Below are positions 49,422 through 60,705 of a DNA stretch of 64,000 bases, piece by piece (position 1 is the stretch's first letter; each line of letters starts with the position of its first letter). The notes under the pieces were generated by a model that saw only the letters and a list, made by a program, of their open reading frames with translations, was not told the DNA's origin and ran no database searches. Made by a program: the position numbers and the translations under genes. Source of the DNA: Nelumbo lutea (lineage: Eukaryota > Streptophyta > Magnoliopsida > Proteales > Nelumbonaceae); the NCBI GenBank assembly GCA_022828595.1, contig JAKGHH010000007.1, forward strand, positions 64,592,727 through 64,656,726, given 5' to 3'.

Positions 49422-49789
49422 ATTGTTCATAGGGGTGCAAGTTAGGCGGGTTGGGTCGGGTTTATGGTCAACCTAGGCCCGACCCTAAAATTTGGGCTTA
49501 AGGCCTGAGCCTGAGGTTAAGCTCAATCTTCCCAACCTGAGCCCAGCCCGCATTCTAATTTGATGCACTCAAGTTGGGCTCGGGCCTGGGCCAGGCTCAG
49601 GTTGGTCAATAAACCCACTCTAAAATTATATATATAGCACAAGCCCGACCCAAAAAATAAAAAAGCATGACTTTTTGGGCCTGAGCCTAGCTTGAGAACT
49701 GAAAATCCAAGCCTAGCCCATGTAAAATTTTAGGCTAGGCCGGTTCGGGCTCAGACTGGGCCCACCCAAGTTGCACCCCCATTTGTCCA
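49422..49789. mobile_element. hAT-type MITE, 352 bp
   Basis: The core 49430-49781 begins TAGGGGTGCAAGTTAGGCGGG and ends CCACCCAAGTTGCACCCCCA, inverted copies of each other. Flanks ATTGTTCA and TTTGTCCA agree at 6 of 8. The interior is rich in GGGCTCGGGC/GGCCCGA words, non-coding. Confidence 0.6.
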
Positions 49790-50120
49790 AAAAAAGAAAC
49801 TATAGTAGTCGGTCAATCCAAGAGAGAGATCAAAACCCTTCTTAAACTGATCCTATCCAAACCAAACCAAGAGAAATCAAAAGTAGTCTTTGAGAGGATT
49901 GGCGCTGTCTAAACCAATTTGGGTAAGATTCAGATGGGATATAGGAGAGGTTAGGCACCCCTCTCCCATTTCCAATAGGTGGGGTCTACATGAAGGTTCC
50001 AAGTAAGCATAAGGGAAAATTTCTTAAAATACCCCTATGGTTTAGGAAATTTAATTTTACCCTTACTATTACATATTGTCTTAAAGTACCCCTAAGTTTT
50101 CTGACAATTAACATCGTTGT

Positions 50121-50970
50121 TAAGTATAAATGAAAAAAATGAAATATTGAATTTTCCCTCCACTATTCATCAAATTTCAAAATAAAACCCAATTGATGAA
50201 AAATTTCAAGAAAATGATTGCATCAAAGCAAGCTAAAACAAAAATTCTGGTGTGAATAAAAACTTTTTCCTTCTTTTCCTTTTGGATTGGAGAAATATGA
50301 AAATTCGTATGAACCCATTTGTAGAGAGGACAGCGGAGAAATTACAGAGTTTTAAGGTGAGAAAATAACAACATCCCTTACGGTAGCTAAAGAAATTGAT
50401 ATAAGGTGAGAAAATAAGAGTTTTAAGAAAAACATAGTTGCCAGTCTCATCTGGACTTTCCCGATTAATCGATTCCATTTCAAATCTTTGCTCGTTAAAC
50501 AAAGAAAATGCTAGGGACCGTTAACATACGTAGGAACAATTGGAAATGACACAGCCAAATAATACACCTTTCCCTTTTTGCTTTAGTAAGAGGAAGAGAG
50601 AGTTCTCTACAATAGATTCGTTATTCCACCTATCTATTTGATGGTGTCAGACAACTCTTCTGGGTTGAGACGAGGAATTAGAAGCTGATCCGTGAGGAAA
50701 GAGTTGAAGAACTTCAATTTTTAGATAAAATTCCAACTACAATCTTTTCCTTTTGTTTTTCTTTTATTTTCACATTCAAATCGATTAAAAGAAACCAATG
50801 AAAAGCTAACATTCATAATCTCTATTGTCCAAAGAACTAAGCACTCAAATCGAATATTATATTGCCAGGCACTTGGGTCCAAACCCACCAAAAGAATAAA
50901 AGCTTATAGGTCCTATTCCAGCTTCAAAATTTTATTGGAAAATCCCAACACAAGAAATCTCCGAAGTGAT
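50121..50970. other. Left interior of the NOG1-bearing MULE
   Basis: No recognised domain. 50221-50340 has a direct copy near 57929-58014 (shared AAAACAAAAATTCTGGTGTG-type and AACTTTTTCCTT blocks). The minus-strand frame at 50233-50502 covers this repeat and is of uncertain meaning. Confidence 0.4.
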
Positions 50971-50973
50971 GAT

Positions 50974-51037
50974 TATAGTTTGAGCAAGAAAATCACTAAG
51001 ATAAAACTGAGTTTATGGAGAGACAATAGTGTTTATA
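50974..51037 (-). repeat. Copia D LTR remnant joined to integrase region
   Basis: About 60 bp matching the inner end of the LTR at 52577-52636 (GTTTGAGCAAGAAAATC, AAACTGAGTTTATGGAGAGACAA). It runs straight into pre-integrase coding sequence at about 51040, so the U3, purine tract, RNase H, RT and most of integrase have been deleted. Confidence 0.75.
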
Positions 51038-51039
51038 TT

Positions 51040-52563
51040 GCGAAGCGCTGCATGACCAAGATGCAAATGCCGGCCATTAATAGATGTTCGTTCACCAACA
51101 AGAGCTTCTGGGGTTGAAGATACTGAAGCTGAAGACGAGAAGTAATACAGGCCATCTCTACTGATCCCTTGTAGAACTATTCTCCCCGAGTAATCTTTCA
51201 CAAAATAACAATCACGGTGGACTTCAAAAAACATATCATTATCATGTGTAAAAGGACTGGTGGATAATAAATTCTTGCAAATAGAAGGAACATGGAAGAT
51301 GTCCTTTATTGTAAAAGCATTTTGATCAAATAAAAGAAAAGATGAACCAGTATGATGTATGCACAAACCTTGCCCGTTACCAATTTTGACTTACCCGACT
51401 CCATGTACTCAGATTGATTTTGTAAATTATCCAATTATAGTGTCATGTAATGAGTAGCACCCCAATCCGGATACCATGTTGGACCAAATGAGGGAGCATT
51501 TCCATTATTTGGATTTACAAATTGCAATTGGGGAGAACTAACCCCTCCATGATAAGCTGCTGGTTTGTTGTAAGAGTCATTTTGAAGACTGAAAATATAA
51601 TGTGCACGACAGCATTGAAGGGAACTATGTCCTATTTTGTTGTAGATTTAATAAATAATTCCAAAATTCTTACCTCCACGACTACCTTCATTAAACTGTT
51701 GTTGATTAGGAAAATTATTCTGATGATTGTACTAAATGTTTCCACTTCCATGACCACGGCCACGACAACCTCCATTAAACATAGAGTGAAACTGTTGCTA
51801 TTGTTACTTATTCAGAGAACTGTTGTATCCCTTGCCTTTGACTCCAACAAGATTGATATTAGGAGATTCAGAAAAACGGGCCTGATCTTCAAGCCAAGAT
51901 TCGTGATTAAGGAGCCGAGTACCTCTGAGATGCTGAGATCTACTGCATTGGACGATTGGTGAGGCCAGTCACTACTGATTCATACTTGTTACCCAAACCA
52001 GCAAGAATGTAGAGAATAAGTTCTGACTTTGAAACTTTTTGGGAAATAGTGTAGAGGCTATCCGCAACCGATTTAGAGCATTGAACGTAGGCTGAGATAG
52101 ATAGTGCTCCCTTCTTGAGATTTTGGAGTTGCCTCTTCAGTTGAAGCACCCTTGACTGAGAGTGTGTTGAGTAACTCTAGGCCAAGGCACTCTAGACTTC
52201 AGCGGAGGATGTCAAACCCACGATGTGGCCCATTACGCTTTTGGTGAGGGATGAGATTAGCCAACTGAGAACAAGCTGGTCAAGATCCATCCATTTGTCA
52301 AACTCTAGGTTCCGCATGCTCCTGAACCAGAGGGATTAGGAACCTCTTCTGGTGGTGGTTTCTTTTTGCCTTCGACAAACTCCACTAGATGGTGATGAAG
52401 GATGGGTAGGAATTGCGCCTTCCATAACAAATAATTGTTTGCATTCAACTTGATCGGTAGAAAGTGCATTACATTTTGTATGGAAGGTATAGAACTTGTA
52501 GTAGCTGAAGAGCTAAGTTTGCCGCCTTGTGCAGTGCTATTGTTGTTTGAACCAGTCGACATG
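51040..52563 (-). pseudogene. Copia element D: gag, protease and pre-integrase remnant
   Basis: Minus strand: gag start at 52305-52625 (LNANNYLLWKAQFLPIL), gag middle at 51940-52149 (LQNLKKGALSISAYVQ), a Gly/Arg-like knuckle region around 51700-51850, and protease/pre-integrase at 51013-51366 (FTIKDIFHVPSICKNLLS, HLGHAALRNI). Several stops and frame changes. Everything after the pre-integrase is deleted. Confidence 0.75.
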
Positions 52564-52895
52564 GCTCTGATACCAAGTTTGAGCAAGAAAATCGTTGAGA
52601 TAAAACTGAGTTTATGGAGAGACAAGAGTGTTTATGAATCGTTTGATAATTTGTCAACCGTGAGTTCCACTATTTATAGAAAGTATAAGAGTTAGAGTCA
52701 TGCATGATTCCAATAGTTTACAAGTAGAGAGTTATGGATAAACAAGGAAAGCTATTGAGATAACTATATAGGGATAAGTTTATCATGATAAGCTTATCAA
52801 GAAGAACCCTTATCATGATCCAGAACTTATAGAGTCATTTTTGGATACGTTAGTTATTGTTGTTCTATCAATTACCGTCACCTCCAGCAACCTTA
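52564..52895 (-). repeat. Copia D primer site and 5' LTR
   Basis: The perfect primer site TGGTATCAGAGC (minus, 52575 down to 52564) is followed on the higher-coordinate side by LTR sequence. Its first 60 bp recur at 50974-51037. The outer LTR border is uncertain (about 52895). Confidence 0.65.
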
Positions 52896-52941
52896 AATTA
52901 TATCAACGTCTGCCAATTTTTTCAATGGAGTGTTTCCTAGA

Positions 52942-53295
52942 TGTGCGGTTAGAAGTAAACATCAAAACAAAGGACAGAGAGAGTGTAAGATGAGATATAG
53001 ACAAACAGAGAATGTGCGATGAGATATAAACAAGACAAACAGAGAGAAGAGAGAGACAAGGGAAAGTGAATGTTTCTTTAGAAAAGGTTCCCTGATGGTG
53101 TTGCTGTTATGTATTTGATATATGTATATATACATCGAGAGTTGTGTTTGTACATGATTACTAGGAGTTTGATTTATACAAGAATAGTTACCAGTTTTGG
53201 CTTATCTAGAAATACAGTCCTATTTATATGGGACTTACAGCTTAAGTCTTATCTTCACAATAACGAGAGTCCTCTTGGATTGGTGCACTAGCACA
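52942..53295 (-). repeat. Copia E 3' LTR
   Basis: Minus strand TGTGCTAGTGCACC ... CCGCACA. Carries a run of TATATATA-like promoter sequence at about 53115-53135. Confidence 0.75.
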
Positions 53296-53300
53296 CCCCC

Positions 53301-56300
53301 TCAAACACAGCGGCAAGGGAATGATGTTGACTTTGCTATGTAATTCAAGAAGTTGAGTTCGAGGGAGCCCATTGGTGAGGATGTTAGCCAACTCATCTGT
53401 AGGGAAAGATGTCGAACTATCATTGCTCCACTGGTGACCCGATCCCTGATGAAGTGATAATACACCTTTACGTGTTTTGTACGGGCATGATCAATTGGAA
53501 TTGTGGTAAGATAGGTTGCTCCGATGTTATCGCACCAAAGCACAGGTGGGGAAGAAATAGGTATGTGTAATTCTTTTAGAAAGGACGTGGGCCAGATGAC
53601 TTTAGTTGTAAGATCAGTGAGAGCATGAAATTTAGCCTCTGTGCTAGAGCGAGCGATAGTGTCTTGTTTATGAGCCCTCCAACTAATTAAATTTTTTCCA
53701 AGAAAACAACCATTCATCCAGTTGATTTTTGGTCATCTAGACAACTGGCCCAATCAAAATCACAATGCCCATGAACGGATAGGTCACCTGTGGAAGTGAA
53801 GGATAGATAGTAATCAATTGAGCCTTTTAAATAACAAAGAATGTGTTTAACAAAACTCAATGAACATTAGTAGGCTGTTGAAGGAATTGACATGCTTTGT
53901 TCACACTGAATGCAATATCTGGCTTGGTGATGGTGGCATACTAAAGAGAGCTGACAATGTTACAATACTTAGAGGATCTTCAAGAGGCTGCCCTTCATAC
54001 ATGGAAGGGGAAGAATGTGTAGGGAGAGGTGTAGCAATTGGTTTTGAATCTACAAGATGACACCTATGAAGAATGTTGAGTATGTATTTGCGTTGTGAGA
54101 GTTGCAGTCCTGAGAAGGTGGAGTGAACCTCTATGCCAAGAAAATGATGGAGTGTCCCAAGATCTTTGATTGCAAAAGAGGAGGCAAGGTGATTTATGAC
54201 TGATGAGAGAGTGTCTTCATCATTTCCAATGAGCAACAAGGCATCAACATAAACAAGAAGATATATAAGAATGCCATCATGATTATAAATAAAGAGGAAA
54301 TACTCGGAGTTAGAGGTCACAAAACAAATTCAACTAGCTTGGAGCTTAGCTTAGAGAACCAAGCACGGGTGATTGTTTCGAACCATAAAGAGCCTTCTGC
54401 AGTAGACAAACATGAGAGGGGTATTGCAAATCCTTAAAGCCTTGAGATTGGCAATATAAACAATTTCATGTAAATCAACATGCAAGAAAGCATTACTGAC
54501 ATCAAATTGACAAATCCACCACTCCTTATTTAGAGAAATTCCAATAATAGTTCTGATAGCGACAAATTTTACAACCGGACTGAAGGTATCACAGATATCA
54601 ATGTCGGGTTGTTGAGGGAACCCTGAGCGACCAACCTCGCTTTGTAACAATAATAGTTCTACATTCATGTGGGACTCATAGGGTATGAGAGTCTGGGTGC
54701 CGTTTGCCATGAGGGCATCAAACTCCTCACACATAGTCTATGCCACTCAACCTGTTCATTTGCCTGAGAAAAGAGGTTGGTTCAATAGGCAATGTAGAAC
54801 AATGTGCTAGTAAAGCCTTTGATAATGGATGTTGTGTAGATGCACAGGATAAGATCTCATAGTCATAGAATGAAACCGAACCGGTGGAGGTTCCGATTGA
54901 GCGTCTCTCATGATGGAATCCACCGATCTCATCCTAGGCTCAGGGGAGGGAATAGGTGAGTTTGGAGAAGGAGGTTGTCTGGCAGTGGTTCTGGTGAAGG
55001 AGAAACTGGAGGAGAAGGATCGGGTGTAGGTGGCAAATAGAGGGAGTAGAAATGTAAGTGCCTTGGGAAATAGGAGGATGTGATGAAAGTGCACTGGTAG
55101 CAAATGGGAATATTGTTTCATGAAAAACATCTTGACTAATGAGAACATGGCCTATGAGTGGATTTAAACAACGATAGCCTTTATGAGCTTGGTTGAATCC
55201 AATAAAGGTATGAAGAGAGGACCGGTATGTGAACTTTTATTTATTAAATGGGCGAAGGAAAGGATAGCGGCTACAACTGAAAACTTTCAAGATGGAATAG
55301 TCGGGTTGTTGTTTGAACAAGAGTTGATATTGTGAAGATCCGTGTAGAACAGGTGTAGGCATGCGGTTGATGAGAAAAACAACTATTTGGACGGCCTCAT
55401 CCTAGTATGACAAAGGCATAGAGGAATGAGAAAGCAAGGCCGATGCGGTTTCAGTAAGATGTCTATGTTTGCGTTTCAGAGCACCATTTTGGGCATGAGC
55501 ATGAGGGAAAAGTTTTGATTGAAATTGTTTTATCTTGCAAGAGAACAAGTTTTCAACCAATGTTTCAAAGCACAAGAATGTTTGCAGAGCATCATATTTG
55601 TGATCTATAGGAAACACCCAACAATATTTACTATAATCATCAAGAAACATAATATATTAATGAAGCCATTATGTGAAGCTATAGGGACAGGACCCCAAAT
55701 ATTAGAGTAAACTAACTCTAGGGGAGATGATGAACGATGATGAACACTATTGTATGGTAGGCGATGACTTATTGAAATAAGACAATGATGACAAACAGTA
55801 GAAGAAGTTGCAGCCGAAGAACCAATATTAGAAAGACCTTGTTGAACAATCTTGAATGCTAGGTGACCTAGTTGATAATGCCAAGAATCATAGGAGTCAA
55901 TAGTGTGAGATAAATTAGTAGGAGATGGTGCATCCGGTGGCAAAAGTTCATAGAGACCATTCTTATATATTGAGACCACACATGAGGAGGCTCCCCGAGG
56001 ATCGATCATTTACCAACAAAAAGTAAGGTTAAAATTCAAAATAGCAGTTATTGTCTTTAGCAAATTTACTAACTGATAGAAGGTTTTTGGTAATATTAGG
56101 GACATGGAGAATATTGGTAAGATGAAAGAGACTATTATTGATAGAGAAAGAAGAATCACTAGCATGAGAAATAGCCAAACCTGTACTATTACCAATACGA
56201 ATCTGATTAGCCCTAGTATATTCGGATATGCTCTATAGGTTGTTCAGATCGGCTGTGACATGATGAGAGGCTCCAGAGTCCAGATACCATGCTGAATCGG

Positions 56301-57073
56301 TGGAGGGAGTGAAACTAAATGGAGGTCGAGAGGCAGATTGCTTACTTGCAGTATTGGAAGAAGAGTCACCAAGAAGAGAAGAATTACGTTGCAAGAGCCA
56401 TGCTTCATGATTTAATAGTTGTCCAAAGAGATCAGATAGAGCAAGAGAAGAGAAATCAGATTTAGCTGTTACCGAGGTAATGATTGATCATAATCAGGCC
56501 CGAGTCAACTAAGAGTGCTGAGAAGAAGATCCCGGTTGTGGACAGGTTTAGACACAACAGCCAACTACTCTGCTATGTTTTTTATCTTTTGTATATATTC
56601 AGTAATGGATGAAGAGTTTTTCTTAATGTTCATGAGCTGCATGCATAGTTGGAGAAGCCAAGCTGGTTGAGGGGGATGCAAAGGCTTCTTCTAATGCCTT
56701 CCAGACATCCCTTGATGTTCTGAGGCAACGATTTGATTGGTGATACTTTCAATGAGTGAGGAGATAATCCAATTCATGATAAGTTGATCAAGTTTGATCC
56801 AAATGGGGTATTTGGGATTTGGAGTTTGCTGCCCTCCAGAGAATACTGTTTGTGGAGGACTTGGGAGTGTTCCATTTACAATTCCTTCAATTTCATGGGC
56901 TCTGAAAACTGGTACAAACTGAGCCCTCTAAGCAACTTAATTTTCCCCATTGAGTTTTATGGGTAGAAAGTGGGTAATGTTCGAAAAATTGATACAAGAT
57001 GAGAGGTTGGTTAATGTATTGGGAGAGATGGCAGTGGATGGAATGTTGGTTGAGGAGCTTTCTGTTGTCATTG
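53301..57073 (-). pseudogene. Copia E gag-pol, broken
   Basis: Minus strand order: gag (about 56310-57060), protease/pre-integrase (55605-56300, SYDSWHYQLGHLAFKIVQ), integrase (55402-55650, DYSKYCWVFPI, HAQNGALKRKHRH), proline-rich linker (54807-55148), RT (53901-54734, QFDVSNAFLHVDLHE, LLVYVDALLLIGND, FAIKDLGTLHHFLGIEV) and RNase H (53301-53717, IARSSTEAKFHALTD, WCDNIGATYL). The RT active-site motif reads YVDAL instead of YVDD. Many stops and frameshifts are present, so it is inactive. Confidence 0.85.
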
Positions 57074-57085
57074 GCTCTGATACCA

Positions 57086-57430
57086 TGTGCGATTAGAAGT
57101 AAATAGCAAAACAAAGGAGAGAGAACTGTGCGATGAGATATAGACAAATAGAGAGAATGTGTGATGAGATATAAACAAGACAAATAGAGAGGAGGAGAGA
57201 CGAGGGAAAGAAAATGTTTCTTCAGCAAAGGTTCCTTGATGGTGTTGCTATTATGTATTCAATATATATATACATTGAGAGTCGTGTTTGTACATGATTA
57301 CTAGGAGTTTGATTTATACAAGAATAGCTACTAGTTTTGGCTTATCTAGAAATACAGTCCTATCTTATTTGGGATTTACAACTTAAGTCTTATCTTCACA
57401 ACAATTAAAGTCCTCTTGGACTGAGCAACA
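57086..57430 (-). repeat. Copia E 5' LTR
   Basis: Minus strand TGTTGCTCAGTCC ... TCGCACA, directly followed by the primer site. Diverged from the 3' LTR by many substitutions, so the insertion is clearly older than that of copia F. Confidence 0.75.
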
Positions 57431-57442
57431 AGTGCTTTGGTT

Positions 57443-57910
57443 TCAAAGTTGGAATGACCTATCTATCTCTCCCCAGCGAGCATCCTTGTTCCTATTCTTG
57501 ACAGATTTTTTATCAAGTTTCATAATTTTTAACTTTTTGTACAAAAACTCCTTGCCATCCATCTCAAAATCATCATTAGCTTCCTGTTCAACTTGGAGCC
57601 CTTCTTCCCTCTCCAACTCTTCAAGTCTTTGTAAAATGTTTGGATGGATAAAGTTAGCAACATTGCGACCATCAATTTTTTCTAGCATTATATCTTCTTT
57701 CCATTCATCATTTGCTAAGATATAGTTCTTCCTCAAGTTAGTTCAGTAAACACCAGCCCCACCATTCTCACCCTCCAAATCTTTTTCAAGTTTCCTCTTC
57801 TCTTTTTCTGTCGCCAACTTGGCTTTGGCTTTCAAAACTGCCTGAGGATTGAGGAATATAAGCTAGGAGTGATACATTTGATCACCATACACATGCGGCC
57901 AAGTGCAGTC
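57443..57910 (-). pseudogene. NOG1 (nucleolar GTP-binding protein 1) fragment
   Basis: On the minus strand one frame reads PQAVLKAKAKLATEKEKRKL, GENGGAGVY, a stop, then LRKNYILANDEWKEDIM, NILQRLEELEREEG and DDFEMDGKEF. This is the C-terminal region after the GTPase domain of NOG1, a GTPase needed for 60S ribosomal subunit assembly in the nucleolus. The GTPase part is absent, a stop interrupts the frame at about 57745, and the end after about 57530 no longer matches well. It starts 12 bp from the copia E LTR. It is a captured or processed fragment, not a gene. Confidence 0.8.
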
Positions 57911-57928
57911 GTTGGTAGTGACTCAACA

Positions 57929-58229
57929 TCAAAGCACGTTGGAACAAAAATTCCAGTGTGAATCAAAACTTTTTCCTTTGTATGAACACATTTGCTAAGA
58001 AGACAGGGGTGGTGAGCTTGTACTAAAAGTGTTCCTGTGGTACCATCACTATTGACTCAAAGTGTTCTACCACCTAAACTTTTGTTCTGCGATCCACCGT
58101 TCTCGATAGGTTTTACCATCTACCACCTACGATGGCGACACCGACACGTATGGGCGCTCTGACCACTAATGCATTGGAAACTGCATAGAAGGCGTGTCTA
58201 CCAAACATTCTCGTGGTCTAGGATAAATG
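57929..58229. other. Right interior of the NOG1-bearing MULE
   Basis: 57929-58014 is a direct copy of about 50221-50340. The remainder shows no domain. TGTTCCTGTGGTACCATC / TTCTACCACC words repeat loosely. Confidence 0.4.
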
Positions 58230-58359
58230 GCAAGGAAGGTTTTAGACAATTGTTAAAAAAATTTAATGATACTTTAAAACAAGATGTAAATAGTAAAGGT
58301 AGAGTTAATCAATTTCCTAAACCATAGGGATACTTTATGAAATTTGCCCTAGCATAATA

Positions 58360-58547
58360 CAAATACATAATTCTTAATCAACCAAGAAAACAAAGAAAAA
58401 GAGAGAGCGAACGCAACAAAGACAACCAACTACAAGAAACCTCTTTTCTATTTTTATTTTTATTTTTCATTTGTTTACTTATTATATTGTATTGATATTT
58501 CATTCTCCCTTCTTGATTATTTTATATGTATATTCATTATATTTACA

Positions 58548-58599
<52 letters not shown>

Positions 58600-58980
58600 T
58601 TTTATATTTCATTTTTTATTTTTATTATTATGTTTTATATATACATATCCTTTATTATTTTTACTATCATTCTAATTGTTTTTATCATTTTGTTTCTTTT
58701 TATTTTATATTTTTTACTTATTATTAATATTAATTTATTATTGTTTCTTGTCATATGTGCACTTCATTATTGCTTTCCACTTATCATGTTTATATTTTTA
58801 CTTACCATACTTTTATTATTATATTTTTGTCATGTCCTATGTATGTATTTATGCATGTATATTTTTGCATGTGTGTGTATTATTTGATTATTATTTACTC
58901 TTATTACTTTTTAATTATTATCTTTGTCTTTTTCTTTTTATATATATTATTCTTTGTATTATTTTATTTTTGGGTAAATT
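58360..58980. other. T-rich low-complexity stretch
   Basis: Long T/A-rich pyrimidine-biased sequence. Open frames here encode only hydrophobic low-complexity peptide and are not genes. Confidence 0.6.
58549..58597. repeat. (ATT)n microsatellite, about 16 units
   Basis: Uninterrupted ATT triplets over about 49 bp within a T/A-rich tract. Confidence 0.9.
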
Positions 58981-59180
58981 GCTGAAACCTCCCTTGAACT
59001 TTGTGACATAGTTGCAAGTAGACCCTCTTTTATTAAAATCTTTTAAAAAGGGACATGGAAATGTCCAAATAACCATGCAATCACTAGCCCAAAACCCTTC
59101 CACTCTCTTTTTTAATATTTATTTATTTTTCAAATTTGCACTTCATATCAATTTTCCCAATTTTTAATTATTGTTCAAAT
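58981..59180. other. Possible left end of another small DNA element
   Basis: GGGTAAATTGCTGAAACCTCCC resembles MULE-type ends, but no partner end was found. Confidence 0.25.
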
Positions 59181-59600
59181 GGTAGTATTAGATTCACGAA
59201 AAAATATTACAACTGCGTGTCATGAGGGAGTCCACAAACACCCCACATTTATCAGGGTGCATTGGAAACATCTTTCAAGGCCCTTGTGGATTGATGTTGG
59301 GCTGACGTCTAGAAAAGGTGTTGGAGGGAGATTTCTTTATTATTTTCCAACAAAAGGACCCTTATGGGCAAGGATTCTAGGTGTAACATATATGAAGCAC
59401 GGAGAGTCGTTGTGGTCTACTAAAGGTGGTTTGTGTTTATCCACTTTGGTTAGCATCCTGAAAGTCCATGATTCTATCATGGTATGCATGACATGGGCGG
59501 CAGATCAGAGCCATTAAGGATCCATGGCTTCTTGGTATTACAGCTTGTGTCCTCGTGTTCACATGACAGTAATTGGTTCATTCAAATTTCGTGCATAAAT
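59181..59600 (+). pseudogene. Possible LINE fragment (post-RT region)
   Basis: The frame 59179-59517 has PLWARILGVTYMKHGESLW, and another frame soon after has an IKDPWLLGI-like segment. This order (W-x-K/R-L-x-x-Y then W-x-DPWL) is typical of the region after RT in plant LINE proteins. Short and frameshifted; a tentative call. Confidence 0.35.
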
Positions 59601-59641
59601 TTAAAGTAAGAAAATGAGGATAAATGTATATAAGCGGAATA

Positions 59642-60454
59642 TAATTTTTAGGAAAAATTGTCGATAGGTACCTTATACTATAGGCCGAGTGCTAATTTAG
59701 TACCCGAAATTTAAAATGTATCCAAATTTTCATTTTGCAACGATTTAATACCTGGCGTTAACTCACCATTAAGTGTCATGTGAAAAAACACAAATGCCCT
59801 TTATGTATCATCTAATTTTCTTTATCAACCTTCTATTAATAGGTGATCCTAGAGTTGCTAATCCCGTTCCCTCAGCCATGTCCACCAGCCCATCCTTTCC
59901 AACATTGACAAACTTCTAGTCAAGCCCTCGTTCCAGGTTTTGGTTAAGGACTAAGTGCTTACCAAACGCGAATGGACGTCGACCATCAACCATCAACCAT
60001 CCTGAGTTGGCATTGAACTCTCTCTTTGGAGCAGAACCTCGTTGTGGTCTATTATTAAGGCCAAGCATGGTAAAAGACTAAAAAACCCGAAGAAGTCAAA
60101 GAAGTGGAAGGTGAAGACGAAGCCAAGAAGAAGATGACGAGGTCCAATCGGTTCCGTTTCCATTGTGATCATGTTTCGGCGAGAAATTGAAAGCAAAAAG
60201 TTGGACTTTGTTTCATTTTCTTGAGAAAGAAGATGATGAACAATGTCTTTTATTTCCAAGGGCAATCCTGACATTTTCAAAAGTCTTAAATTGCACATGA
60301 GATCACATGATATACATAGTCCATTAACGGTAGATACTACATTGTCGCAAAATGAAAGTTTGAGTACTAAATTGTCACACTTTAAAGTTCGAGTACTAAA
60401 TTGACACTTGGCCTAAAGTATAGGGTACCTATCGAGAATTTTCCCTAATTTTTA
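59642..60454. mobile_element. MULE MITE with perfect 9-bp target duplication
   Basis: The core 59651-60445 has tips GGAAAAATTGTCGATAGGTACC and, reversed, GGGAAAATTCTCGATAGGTACC. Inverted similarity runs on for about 100 bp (CTAATTTAGTAC-type blocks). TAATTTTTA flanks both sides exactly (59642-59650 and 60446-60454). The interior (about 59830-60300) is not AT-rich and has long frames, for example minus 59993-60298, but no domain I recognise, so captured host sequence is possible. Confidence 0.85.
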
Positions 60455-60705
60455 TCTTGTCTTTTTTTATCTTCCTCAATAAAGAATATTCTTTAATGTT
60501 TTTATTATGGACACAATTCGAAAAGCTTGAATGACTTTCAATTGTAGGTGAAATAAATAGTGATCCATTGAGTTTGTCCATGAAAGACAAACTCAGATAG
60601 GTGAAGGAGGGCAGAGGTAATGCCTCCACCAGTCAGAACCCCTCGTTTAACAGAATGGATGCCTTCACTAACTCCATCACCTCGAAGCCACTCCCACTTC
60701 ACTAG
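60455..60705. other. Spacer before the gypsy element
   Basis: No terminal repeat or LTR was recognised. Probably the 5' untranslated part of the gypsy element from about 60600 onward. Confidence 0.3.

Larger units (their letters stand above)
52942..57430 (-). mobile_element. Complete but decayed copia element E
   Basis: The two LTRs (52942-53295 and 57086-57430) share long blocks such as ACATGATTACTAGGAGTTTG and GGCTTATCTAGAAATACAGT. The primer site TGGTATCAGAGC is at 57074-57085 (minus) and a purine tract TTTGAGGGGG lies next to the 3' LTR. No matching 5-bp target duplication was found (CTAGA left, AGTGC right), so one border may be off or altered. It lies inside the MULE-like element 50013-58350, beside the NOG1 fragment. 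Confidence 0.8.
50013..58350. mobile_element. MULE-like element with NOG1 fragment, filled by two copia elements
   Basis: The left end GGGAAAATTTCTTAAAATACCC... (50013-about 50120) and the right end (about 58230-58350, reversed AGGGCAAATTTCATAAAGTATCCC...) are inverted repeats of about 110 bp sharing CCCTATGGTTTAGGAAATT. AGCATAA directly flanks both sides (50006-50012 and 58351-58357). Removing the nested copia sequences (about 51.0-57.4 kb) would leave roughly 2 kb holding a NOG1 fragment. That fits a gene-capturing, non-autonomous Mutator-type element. No transposase was seen. The flanking repeat is 7 bp rather than the standard 9. Confidence 0.6.

Noticed and set aside
58471..59011. Long hydrophobic open frames
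   Set aside because: They are T-rich low-complexity translation (Leu/Phe/Ile/Tyr runs) over an ATT microsatellite; no domain and no splice or start context.
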